Assembly: GCA_005789325.1 (NCBI GenBank)
Contig: SXYE01000004.1
Location: 1-15,726 of the forward strand
DNA: 15,726 nucleotides
Source: Actinomycetota bacterium
GTDB taxonomy: Bacteria > Actinomycetota > Actinomycetes > S36-B12 > UBA5976
Direction: 5' to 3'
The stretch's first letter is position 1, and each line of letters starts with the position of its first letter. Under the pieces are notes generated by a model. The model saw only the letters and a program-made list of their open reading frames with translations. It ran no database searches and was not told the origin of the DNA. A program made the translations under genes and the position numbers. This document shows positions 7,924 to 15,565 of this stretch, in pieces.

Positions 7924-9202
7924 TTAATATCCCTTGTTTGGTAGCACTTGGTTCAACTAAAACTTGACCAGGAAGTGGTGGAACAGGATGTCCCCCTGCA
8001 AACGGATTTACTTCTGTAATCTCTACTTCTACTTCTTCATTGTTTGCTTCAGCATTAGCCTTACGCCAATCTGCAATAAATACTGCTAAAGCAACAGCTA
8101 TTAACGGTAAACCTAACAAGGCAATAGTTTGTCCTGTTGGTAGATCTAGTGAATTTCTTAATCCTCTAGTAATTGCCACAATAACAATCCAGGCCAATGA
8201 AGCAGGAATTAATATTTTCCAACCAATATTCATAAATTGGTCGTATCTAAATCTTGGAAGAGTTCCCCGCATCCAAATGAACACGAATAAGAACAGTGCA
8301 ATTTTGCCAAAGAACCAAATCAGTGGCACCCAACCTTCATTTGCCCCTGGTATTAATGAAAAAGGAAACGGTGCTCGCCATCCGCCCAAAAATAAAGTGG
8401 TAGCTAAAGCAGAAACGGTAACCATGTTTATATATTCAGCTAAGAAAAATAAAGCAAATTTCAAAGATGAATACTCAGTATGAAAACCTCCAACTAATTC
8501 ACCCTCTGCTTCAGGTAAATCAAATGGTGCTCTATTTGTTTCTCCTACCATTGAAATTACGTATATCAAAAATGATGGAAGCAGCAACAAGATGTACCAA
8601 GTTCTTTCTTGAGCGGCAACTATTTGAGAAGTACTCATTGAACCTGCGTAAAGAAAAACTGCTACAAACGATAAGCCCATAGCTATTTCGTATGAAACCA
8701 TTTGCGCAGAAGATCTAAGTCCACCCAGTAATGAATATGTTGAGCCTGAAGACCAACCTGCTAAAACAATTCCATAAATTCCAACACTTGCTATAGCTAG
8801 AACATACAAAACGCTAACTGGAAAATCTGTTAATTGCAGAGGAGTGATAACTCCAAAAAATGAAACTTCAGGACCAAAAGGAATAACTGCAAAAGTCATA
8901 AATGCTGTGGTCGCTGAAATTATTGGAGCCAAGATATAAACAACACGGTCAACAGTAAATGGAATTACATCTTCCTTAAGTGCAAGTTTCACACCATCCA
9001 TCAATCCGATTAAGACACCACCTGGACCAACTCTGTTTGGACCAACGCGCATCTGCATTCGGGCAACAATTCTTCTCTCGCCCCAAATTGCTAACAAAGT
9101 TAAAACAACTAGTGTGACGAAAATTGTTACCACTTTGATTAAAGTGACCCACCATGGATCAATTCCAAAGGCACTTAGTTCAACATTAGGAAGAATTCTC
9201 AT
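7916..9202 (-). CDS. nuoH: NADH-quinone oxidoreductase subunit H (quinone-site membrane subunit)
   Basis: NuoH anchors the hydrophilic arm in the membrane and forms much of the quinone-access channel. The 428-residue protein has about eight helices and the family blocks: ERRIVARMQMRVGPNRVGP from residue 42, GLMDGVKLALKED (66-78), GLRSSAQMVSYE (161-172), and ETNRAPFDLPEAEGELVGGF beginning at 221 and continuing HTEYS. The acidic residues of this last loop are needed for quinone reduction in characterised enzymes. Residues from about 385 on form a hydrophilic tail with NPFAGGHPVPPLPGQ, which the short proteobacterial NuoH lacks and which resembles actinobacterial homologues. The ATG at 9202-9200 shares one base with the nuoG stop (TAATG). 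The end overlaps nuoI by eight bases. Confidence 0.97.
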   Translation of the reverse strand: MRILPNVELSAFGIDPWWVTLIKVVTIFVTLVVLTLLAIWGERRIVARMQMRVGPNRVGPGGVLIGLMDGVKLALKEDVIPFTVDRVVYILAPIISATTAFMTFAVIPFGPEVSFFGVITPLQLTDFPVSVLYVLAIASVGIYGIVLAGWSSGSTYSLLGGLRSSAQMVSYEIAMGLSFVAVFLYAGSMSTSQIVAAQERTWYILLLLPSFLIYVISMVGETNRAPFDLPEAEGELVGGFHTEYSSLKFALFFLAEYINMVTVSALATTLFLGGWRAPFPFSLIPGANEGWVPLIWFFGKIALFLFVFIWMRGTLPRFRYDQFMNIGWKILIPASLAWIVIVAITRGLRNSLDLPTGQTIALLGLPLIAVALAVFIADWRKANAEANNEEVEVEITEVNPFAGGHPVPPLPGQVLVEPSATKQGILNG

Positions 9203-11583
9203 TAGAAATTCCCTCTTTGAATTGTCACGATGTCGCCTTCTTTTGCACCAAGTTTTGATTTAACTTTGCTGTCATGATTGTTGGCTGGAATCCACACAAC
9301 ATCATTAACCATTTCAATAATTTCAAGTTTGATAGTTATTGATCCTCTAGCGTTAGAAATAATGACCTTGTCATCATTCTCTAATTTATGATCTGCTGCT
9401 GTTTTCTCGCTCATATGTGCAACAGCTGTTCTCTGGGTTCCAGCTAAATGTTCTTCACCTTTTTGAAGTGCTCCATCATCAAGTAACAGATTCCAAGTAG
9501 ACAAAATGGCAGTTGATGGCGAAGTTTCTAAAGCGCCAACTTCTTTAACAACTGGTTTTTCGATTTTCTTTCCAGTCCAATTACCAAATGAAGAAAGTTC
9601 TTGTCTTAACTCTTCAATAGTTTGTAAACCAAATTCAAAACCTAAACTTTCAGCAAGCATCGCCAGGACTCGAGCATCGGTTAGCGCATTGGTTGAAGAA
9701 ATTGCTCTACCAAATGGTCTTGGTCTTCCTTCCCAGTTGATAAATGTTCCTGACTTTTCAGTCACTGGGGCAACAGGTAATGAAACATTTGCATAACGTG
9801 TTAATGAATTTTCTTGAATTCCTAAGGTGATTACAAAATCAACGGCATTAATTGCTTGACCTAATGCTTGTGGATCTGGTGAATCCAAAACATCTAAACC
9901 TGCAATTATTAAAGCTTTTACTTCACCATTTAGTGCAGCTTGAATAATTTCTGCATGATTTTTTCCAGGTTTATTTGGAATATCTGAAGCGTTAACGCCC
10001 CAAATTGCACCAACTTCACTTCGTGCACTCGTTTCAGTTACAGGTCGTGCCCCAGGCAAAAGATTTGGTAATGCGCCTACTTCAATCGCACCTCTTTCAC
10101 CAGCTCTTCTAGGTATCCAAGAAAGTTTTGAATTAGTTTTTTCTGCTGCTTCTAATACCGCGCTCAAAGTTCCTGGGCTTGCTGCTGCTCTTTCTCCTAC
10201 AAGAATTATTGATTCCTGAGCAATGTTTAAACCACGAATAACTTTTGCTTCATCGCCTGGCTTTGTAGCAACGACTTCAGCATTAATTTTTTCTAATCCA
10301 CGACTTAAATAAGGAGCGATTGCAATGATGTTAATTTTAGATTTTGCTACTGCTTTTCTTAAACGCAAAAATACGATTGGAGACTCTTCTTCTGGTTCAA
10401 AATTAACTAGGACAACATCTTTTGCTTTTTCTAAATCTGCGTAGGTAACTGAACCAGCAGAACCTGCCACAAAGTTTCCTAAGAAATCGAGTTCTTCAGC
10501 ACTATTTACTCTGTTTCTAAAATCAATGTCATTTGTTCCTAAAGCCAAACGGGCAAACTTGGAATAAGCGTAAGCATCTTCCATTGTTAAACGACCACCC
10601 AGTAACACTGCAACTTTGCCATTAGCTTCTTTTAAACCTTTAGCAGCAAAATCAATGGCGTCAGGCCAGAGCGCATCAACTTGTGTACCATCTTTTGTGC
10701 GAACTTTTGGTTGAGTTAAACGATTAGTTTTTAAGTATGTAAATGCAAATCGACCTTTGTCACAATTCCAATCTTCATTTACTTCAGGATCTTCCCAAGC
10801 AAGTCTTCTCATTACAGTTTCGCGTCGATAATCAGTTCTTAATGAACAACCAGAGGCGCAATGTTCACATGTTGTTGGAACTGAAACAAGATCGAAAGGT
10901 CTTGATCTAAATCTGTATGAAGAACTTGTTAGTGCTCCTACTGGACATATTTGTACGGTGTTACCAGAAAAATAGGAATTAAAAGGTTCATCAGTTGCGA
11001 TACCAACTTGTTGTTTTGCTCCACGTTCTAATAATTCAATAAATGGATCTCCCGCAATTTCTTCTGAAAATCTGGTGCATCGAGCACATTCAACGCAACG
11101 TTCTCTATCAAGCAAAATCTCTGTGCTTAATTCAATTGGTTTAGGAAAAGTTCTTTTCTCAATTTCAAATCTTGATTCAGCGCGCCCTGCTGTCATTGCT
11201 TGATTTTGCAATGGGCATTCGCCACCTTTGTCGCAAACTGGGCAATCAAGTGGATGATTTATTAACAGGAATTCCATAACTCCAGCTTGCGCATCTTCAG
11301 CAACTTTTGAAGTCATTTGAGTTTTAACAACCATTCCCTCTGTTAAAGGAATTGCACAAGATGGTTGCGGTTTAGGCATTCCTTCAATTTCAACTAAGCA
11401 CATTCGACAAGCTGCAACTGGTGCTAAAGCAGGATGATCACAAAATCTTGGTACAAACGTTCCCATTCTTTCTGCTGCTCTAATAATTAATGTTCCTTTA
11501 GGAACTTGTACTTGAATTCCATCAATGGTTGCAGTGATCAAATTATCTGTTTTTGTTTGCTTGTTATCAGATGTTAAGGTCAT
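9202..11583 (-). CDS. nuoG: NADH-quinone oxidoreductase subunit G (Fe-S / molybdopterin-oxidoreductase-like)
   Basis: NuoG carries electrons from NuoF toward NuoI. Numbered from the ATG at 11583 (793 residues), the N-terminal 2Fe-2S domain has C48, C59, C62 and C76. The N5 motif HPLDCPVCDKGGEC gives H110, C114, C117 and C123. N4 has C163, C166, C169 and C213. A further set in CEHCASGC plus C274 (C239, C242, C246, C274) matches the off-pathway N7 cluster. The remainder is a molybdopterin-oxidoreductase-like fold, degenerate and without cofactor in complex I, with a C-terminal molydop-binding-like domain from about 680. A GTG at 11586-11584 one codon upstream is possible, but AGG at 11592-11590 is six bases from the ATG and only three from the GTG, so ATG is preferred. 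The start overlaps the nuoF TGA (TGATG). Confidence 0.97.
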   Translation of the reverse strand: MTLTSDNKQTKTDNLITATIDGIQVQVPKGTLIIRAAERMGTFVPRFCDHPALAPVAACRMCLVEIEGMPKPQPSCAIPLTEGMVVKTQMTSKVAEDAQAGVMEFLLINHPLDCPVCDKGGECPLQNQAMTAGRAESRFEIEKRTFPKPIELSTEILLDRERCVECARCTRFSEEIAGDPFIELLERGAKQQVGIATDEPFNSYFSGNTVQICPVGALTSSSYRFRSRPFDLVSVPTTCEHCASGCSLRTDYRRETVMRRLAWEDPEVNEDWNCDKGRFAFTYLKTNRLTQPKVRTKDGTQVDALWPDAIDFAAKGLKEANGKVAVLLGGRLTMEDAYAYSKFARLALGTNDIDFRNRVNSAEELDFLGNFVAGSAGSVTYADLEKAKDVVLVNFEPEEESPIVFLRLRKAVAKSKINIIAIAPYLSRGLEKINAEVVATKPGDEAKVIRGLNIAQESIILVGERAAASPGTLSAVLEAAEKTNSKLSWIPRRAGERGAIEVGALPNLLPGARPVTETSARSEVGAIWGVNASDIPNKPGKNHAEIIQAALNGEVKALIIAGLDVLDSPDPQALGQAINAVDFVITLGIQENSLTRYANVSLPVAPVTEKSGTFINWEGRPRPFGRAISSTNALTDARVLAMLAESLGFEFGLQTIEELRQELSSFGNWTGKKIEKPVVKEVGALETSPSTAILSTWNLLLDDGALQKGEEHLAGTQRTAVAHMSEKTAADHKLENDDKVIISNARGSITIKLEIIEMVNDVVWIPANNHDSKVKSKLGAKEGDIVTIQRGNF

Positions 11584-12884
11584 CACACACCTGCTTTATC
11601 AAAAATAGTTGTAGCACTTGGTGGAAACGATGCATCTGCTGCGATTCTGGTTGCATCTCTAAATTCATCAGCAAAATATTTCATTGCACCAGGAAACGGT
11701 GTTGCCGCAGCATCACCTAAAGCACAGAAAGATCTGCCAGCAATTTGACCGCACACATCATTAATTACTGATAACTCTTCTTCTTTACCTTTGCCATGTT
11801 CGAACTTTTCCAAAATTCCTGTTATCCAATATGTACCTTCACGACAAGGTGTGCACTTTCCGCAAGATTCATGTTTATAAAATTCAAGCCATCTACTTAC
11901 AGCTTTAACAACACTTGTGGTGTGATCAAACATCATTGGTGTGCCAGTACCAAGCATGGTTCCTGCAGCACTTAAATCTTCGTAAGTCATTGGAATATCA
12001 ATATGTTCTGGTGTCAACATTGGCACTGAAGATCCACCAGGAATCCAAAACTTTAATTTACTTCCCTTACGCATCCCACCGGCATAATCAAGAAGTTCAC
12101 TCATTGTTGTACCAAGAGCTGCTTCAAAAATTCCTGGACGATTAACGTGACCAGAAACTGCAAACAATTTAAATCCTGGAGATTTTTCTGTTCCCATTGA
12201 TTTAAACCAATCGGCGCCATTCAAAATAATTGCAGGAACACTTGCCAAAGTTTCAACGTTATTAACAACTGTTGGAGAGGCATAAAGTCCTGCAACGGCA
12301 GGAAACGGTGGTTTTAATCTTGGTTGACCGCGTCGACCTTCTAGTGAATCAAGTAGTGCAGTTTCTTCACCACAAATATAAGCACCAGCTCCTGCATGAA
12401 CAACTATGTCTAAATTAAATCCTGAACCTTGAATATTTTTACCAAGAAAACCTGCTGCATAAGCTTGCTCCACAGCATTCATCACTCTTCTTATTGCGTG
12501 TGGAACTTCTCCGCGAATATAAATAAAAGCTTTACTTGCTCGAATTGCATAAGAAGCAATTGCCACACCTTCAACTAATGAATGTGGATTTGCCAACATA
12601 AGTGGAATATCTTTACAAGCACCTGGTTCTGATTCATCTGCGTTTACAACTAAGTAGTGTTCTTTTCCATCATTTTGCGGAACAAATGACCATTTCATTC
12701 CAGTTGGAAAACCTGCACCACCACGTCCTCTTAAACCTGAGTCTTTAACAATTCCAATAACTTCATCGGGTGTCATTTTCAAAGAGTTACTTAAAGCAAC
12801 GTAACCACCATATTTTTTGTAACTTTCAATTTCAAATGATTTTGGATCATCCCAATGAGCAGTAAGTACTGGTGTTAATGCCAT
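11583..12884 (-). CDS. nuoF: NADH-quinone oxidoreductase subunit F (NADH- and FMN-binding)
   Basis: NuoF oxidises NADH with bound FMN and passes electrons to its N3 4Fe-4S cluster. The glycine-rich FMN/NADH segment GLRGRGGAGFPTGMKW spans 50-65. ADESEPGACKD (82-92) and GAGAYICGEETALLDSLEGR (165-184) are the other flavin and nucleotide blocks. The N3 cluster ligands are C341, C344 and C347 in SCGKCTPCREG, with C387 in SFCALGD. Position 89 is alanine where most homologues have threonine or serine (EPGT/S), a minor change. At 433 residues the length is normal. The ATG at 12884-12882 has AAAGGTG upstream at suitable spacing and lies one base after the nuoE stop; the TGA overlaps the nuoG start. 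Confidence 0.98.
   Translation of the reverse strand: MALTPVLTAHWDDPKSFEIESYKKYGGYVALSNSLKMTPDEVIGIVKDSGLRGRGGAGFPTGMKWSFVPQNDGKEHYLVVNADESEPGACKDIPLMLANPHSLVEGVAIASYAIRASKAFIYIRGEVPHAIRRVMNAVEQAYAAGFLGKNIQGSGFNLDIVVHAGAGAYICGEETALLDSLEGRRGQPRLKPPFPAVAGLYASPTVVNNVETLASVPAIILNGADWFKSMGTEKSPGFKLFAVSGHVNRPGIFEAALGTTMSELLDYAGGMRKGSKLKFWIPGGSSVPMLTPEHIDIPMTYEDLSAAGTMLGTGTPMMFDHTTSVVKAVSRWLEFYKHESCGKCTPCREGTYWITGILEKFEHGKGKEEELSVINDVCGQIAGRSFCALGDAAATPFPGAMKYFADEFRDATRIAADASFPPSATTIFDKAGV
11590..11592 (-). promoter_or_regulatory. Shine-Dalgarno core favouring the ATG start of nuoG
   Basis: The minus strand reads CAGGTGTGTGATG across the nuoF end. The AGG core is six bases from ATG at 11583 and three from the competing in-frame GTG at 11586. 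The spacing favours ATG, but the core is short and the evidence modest. Confidence 0.4.
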
Positions 12885-12885
12885 T

Positions 12886-13548
12886 TTATTTCACACCTTT
12901 TCCTGCAGGTGCACTCATATTTCTTTGCTTAGCAACTCTTAAACCGGCAAGCATTGAATCATCAGCTAATGGTGAATCAGAATATTTTCCGTCATTAAAT
13001 CCTGCTAACAATCTTTCGGAATCTGAAATTGAAGTGATTTGTACACCTCGAGTTGATTGAACAGGTGCACCAAGTTTTAGTTTTTCAATTAATTCTCTTA
13101 AAGATTTTGGTGTCATTGAATCCATAAATTCCCAATTGACAGTGACAACTGGTGCAACGGTGCAAGCAGCTTGGCATTCAATTCTTTCAATTGTGAATAA
13201 GCCTTCTACTGTTGTTTCGTCATGTCCTATGCCAAGAGTGTCAGTTAATTCTTTCCACAATTCATCTCCGCCAAGCAATGCACATAAAGTATTTGTACAA
13301 ACCCCAATGTGGTGTTTACCCATAGGAAATCTTTTAAACATTGTGTAAAACGTGGCAACTGCAGCTACTTCTGCTGGAGTTAAATCCAATACTTTGGCGC
13401 AAGTTTGAATTCCTGCTGGTGAAACCATTCCTTGAATTGATTGCACATAGTGAAGCATCGGAAGAAGAGCTGATCTTCTTTCTGGATATTTAGCTGCCAA
13501 TATTTCTAAGTTTTTTATATCTTCCTCTGTAATGGCACGAATACTCAT
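12886..13548 (-). CDS. nuoE: NADH-quinone oxidoreductase subunit E (thioredoxin-like 2Fe-2S subunit)
   Basis: NuoE holds the N1a 2Fe-2S cluster next to the FMN of NuoF. The N-terminal helical part includes RRSALLPMLHYVQSIQGM and VATFYTMFKRFPMG, both typical of the 24-kDa subunit. The four cluster ligands are present: C84 and C89 in GVCTNTLCALLGG, C125 and C129 in ECQAACTVAP. The conserved domain ends near residue 165; the remaining 55 residues are hydrophilic, low in conserved motifs and ending in basic residues, a tail longer than in E. coli NuoE and of unknown role. The ATG at 13548-13546 overlaps the nuoD stop (ATGA), and GGAG at 13559-13556, seven bases upstream and inside nuoD, supports this start. 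Confidence 0.97.
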   Translation of the reverse strand: MSIRAITEEDIKNLEILAAKYPERRSALLPMLHYVQSIQGMVSPAGIQTCAKVLDLTPAEVAAVATFYTMFKRFPMGKHHIGVCTNTLCALLGGDELWKELTDTLGIGHDETTVEGLFTIERIECQAACTVAPVVTVNWEFMDSMTPKSLRELIEKLKLGAPVQSTRGVQITSISDSERLLAGFNDGKYSDSPLADDSMLAGLRVAKQRNMSAPAGKGVK

Positions 13549-14867
13549 CGATCAACTCCACCCATTACTGGATCAATTGAAGCAACAGCAGCAACTAAGT
13601 CAGCTACTTGTCCCCCTTCGCCCATTGGGCCAACTGCTTGCAAATTATTAAATGATGGATCACGGAAGTGAACTCGATATGGTTTTGTTCCACCATCACT
13701 AATTACTAATGCACCAAGTTCTCCTCTAGGAGATTCGATTGCAACATAGGCTTGTCCGGCTGGAACTTTGAATCCTTCGGTTACTAACTTGAAATGATGA
13801 ATTAAAGATTCCATTGATTGGCCCATAATTTTTCTGATGTGATCAAGTGAGTTTCCTAAACCATCTGAACCAAGTGCTAATTGAGCAGGCCAGGCAATTG
13901 ATTTATCTTCAACCATTACTGGTCCTGGTTTTAGTCGAGTTAATGCTTGTTCCACAATGTTTAAAGATTCATGCATTTCACGCATTCTTATTAAGAATCG
14001 ACCATAAGTATCACTGGTATTTTCTGTCACAACATTAAATTCATAATTTTCATATCCACAATATGGTTGAGTTTTTCTTAAATCCCACGGCAAGCCTGTT
14101 GATCTCAAAACTGGACCAGTAATTCCCAGAGCCATACAGCCTGTTAAATCAAGAACGCCAATATTTTTAGTTCTACGAGTCCAAATTGGATTATCAACTA
14201 AAATATTAAAGTTATCTTTAAATCTAGTTCTTAGTAATTTAATTGTTTCTTCAATTTTCTTTTCAGCTCCAACAGGTAGATCTACTGCTACCCCACCAGG
14301 TCTGACATAAGCCATATTCATTCTTAAACCTGTGATCATTTCAAATAGGTCAAGAATTAATTCTCTGTCTCTAAAACCATTTGTCATTGCAGTTAATGCA
14401 CCTAGTTCCATACCACCTGTTGCTAAAGCAACCAAATGAGAAGAAACTCTGTTTAATTCCATTAACAAAACTCTAATTGTGTTGGCGCGATCTGGAATCT
14501 GATCAGTAATTCCCAGCATTTTTTCAACTGCTAAACAATATGCTGTTTCATTAAATATTGGAGATAAGTAATCCATACGCGTTACATAAGTAGTTCCTTG
14601 AACCCAGGAACGATATTCCATGTTCTTTTCAATACCGGTATGTAAATAACCAATTCCACAACGGGCTTCAGTTACGGTTTCACCATCTAATTCAAGAATT
14701 AATCTGAGTACACCATGTGTTGATGGATGTTGTGGTCCCATGTTTACAACAATTCGTTCACGCTCACCAGCAGTGGAACCTAATACTGTGTCCCAATCTC
14801 CGCCTGAAAGTGTGTAAACACGACCTTGGGTTGTGTCATAAGAACCTGAAAAAATATCTGTACTCAT
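13545..14867 (-). CDS. nuoD: NADH-quinone oxidoreductase subunit D (49-kDa quinone-site subunit)
   Basis: NuoD forms the quinone-reduction pocket with NuoB and is related to the large subunit of NiFe hydrogenases without the metal ligands. The signature NMGPQHPSTHGVLRL begins at residue 42. H51 and Y100 (in TRMDYLSP) align with His38 and Tyr87 of Thermus Nqo4, the residues contacting the quinone head group; the spacing between them is identical (49). GYLHTGIEKNMEYR, ELNRVSSHL and MRPG-like YVRPGGVAVDLP blocks follow, and the C-terminus keeps ESPRGELG and the conserved final DPVMGGVDR. At 440 residues it is a stand-alone NuoD, not the NuoCD fusion of E. coli. The ATG at 14867-14865 overlaps the nuoC stop as ATGA, and its TGA overlaps the nuoE start. 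Confidence 0.98.
   Translation of the reverse strand: MSTDIFSGSYDTTQGRVYTLSGGDWDTVLGSTAGERERIVVNMGPQHPSTHGVLRLILELDGETVTEARCGIGYLHTGIEKNMEYRSWVQGTTYVTRMDYLSPIFNETAYCLAVEKMLGITDQIPDRANTIRVLLMELNRVSSHLVALATGGMELGALTAMTNGFRDRELILDLFEMITGLRMNMAYVRPGGVAVDLPVGAEKKIEETIKLLRTRFKDNFNILVDNPIWTRRTKNIGVLDLTGCMALGITGPVLRSTGLPWDLRKTQPYCGYENYEFNVVTENTSDTYGRFLIRMREMHESLNIVEQALTRLKPGPVMVEDKSIAWPAQLALGSDGLGNSLDHIRKIMGQSMESLIHHFKLVTEGFKVPAGQAYVAIESPRGELGALVISDGGTKPYRVHFRDPSFNNLQAVGPMGEGGQVADLVAAVASIDPVMGGVDR
13556..13559 (-). promoter_or_regulatory. Shine-Dalgarno core for nuoE, embedded in the last nuoD codons
   Basis: The minus-strand sequence GGTGGAGTTGATCG precedes the nuoE ATG. Its GGAG core is seven bases from the start and is read as Gly-Val codons in nuoD. 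It is among the clearest ribosome binding sites of the cluster and confirms the ATG at 13548. Confidence 0.55.
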
Positions 14868-15565
14868 CCGCTGTAACTTCTTCTTTCATCTGGAGGAGGA
14901 ATTACTGCTCCTTTATATTCAACTGGGATTCCACCAAGTGGATAATCTTTTCTTTGTGGATAGCCAACCCAATCATCTGGCATTTCAATTCTTGTTAAAG
15001 ATGGGTGTCCATCAAAAATAATTCCGAAGAAATCATAAGTTTCTCTTTCGTGCCAATTGTTAGAAGGATAAATATCTGTAATTGATGGAATGTGTGGATC
15101 GGTTTCTGAGGTAATTACTTCAATCATCACTCTTCTGTTATTTGTAATTGAAACAAATGGATAAATTGCGTGTAATTCACGATTCTTTTCTTTAGGCCAA
15201 TGAGCACCCGCAACTCCCATACACATTTCAAATCGAAGTGCAGGATCATCTCTTAAAACTCGAGCCACAGCTTTTAAGTACTCTTTTTTAACCATCAAAG
15301 TTAATTGATCAACTTGCACTACAACTCTTTCAATTGCTTGTTCGAAAGTTACTTTCTGAGAAGGTAAAGCTTTTTCTAGGGCATCTGCTATTTCATCAAA
15401 GTAACTTCCATAAGGTCTTTGTGCACTAGGTGTTGCTTGAATCGTTGTTACTAATCCACCAAAACCTGAAGTATCCCCTGCTGAAGTTGAACTTCCAAAA
15501 GCACCCTTAACAACATCTTTAAGTATCGGTGTTTCGTTAGTAGTAATTATTTCTTTGTCACTCAT
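14864..15565 (-). CDS. nuoC: NADH-quinone oxidoreductase subunit C (30-kDa subunit)
   Basis: NuoC is a peripheral-arm structural subunit that packs against NuoB and NuoD; it binds no cofactor. The 233-residue protein shows the 30-kDa signature at 171-193, including WHERETYDFFGIIFDGHPSL, followed by EMPDDW and QRKDYPLGG. The first 65 residues form a leader rich in Gly, Ser and Thr (with GDTSGFGGLV at 30-39), as in actinobacterial NuoC and absent from E. coli. The core resembles what I recall of mycobacterial NuoC, including LRFEMCMGVAG and GGIPVEYKGAVIPPPDERR near the end. The ATG at 15565-15563 overlaps the nuoB stop as ATGA, with AAAAGG nine bases upstream. The length is normal for the actinobacterial form. 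Confidence 0.97.
   Translation of the reverse strand: MSDKEIITTNETPILKDVVKGAFGSSTSAGDTSGFGGLVTTIQATPSAQRPYGSYFDEIADALEKALPSQKVTFEQAIERVVVQVDQLTLMVKKEYLKAVARVLRDDPALRFEMCMGVAGAHWPKEKNRELHAIYPFVSITNNRRVMIEVITSETDPHIPSITDIYPSNNWHERETYDFFGIIFDGHPSLTRIEMPDDWVGYPQRKDYPLGGIPVEYKGAVIPPPDERRSYSG

Noticed and set aside
8040..8483. 147-codon open frame on the plus strand, antisense to nuoH
   Set aside because: It lies wholly inside conserved nuoH, has no recognisable motif, and reads as a by-product of the low stop frequency opposite a membrane-protein gene.
9506..9796. 96-codon plus-strand open frame antisense to nuoG
   Set aside because: It is inside the molybdopterin-like domain of nuoG with no independent support.
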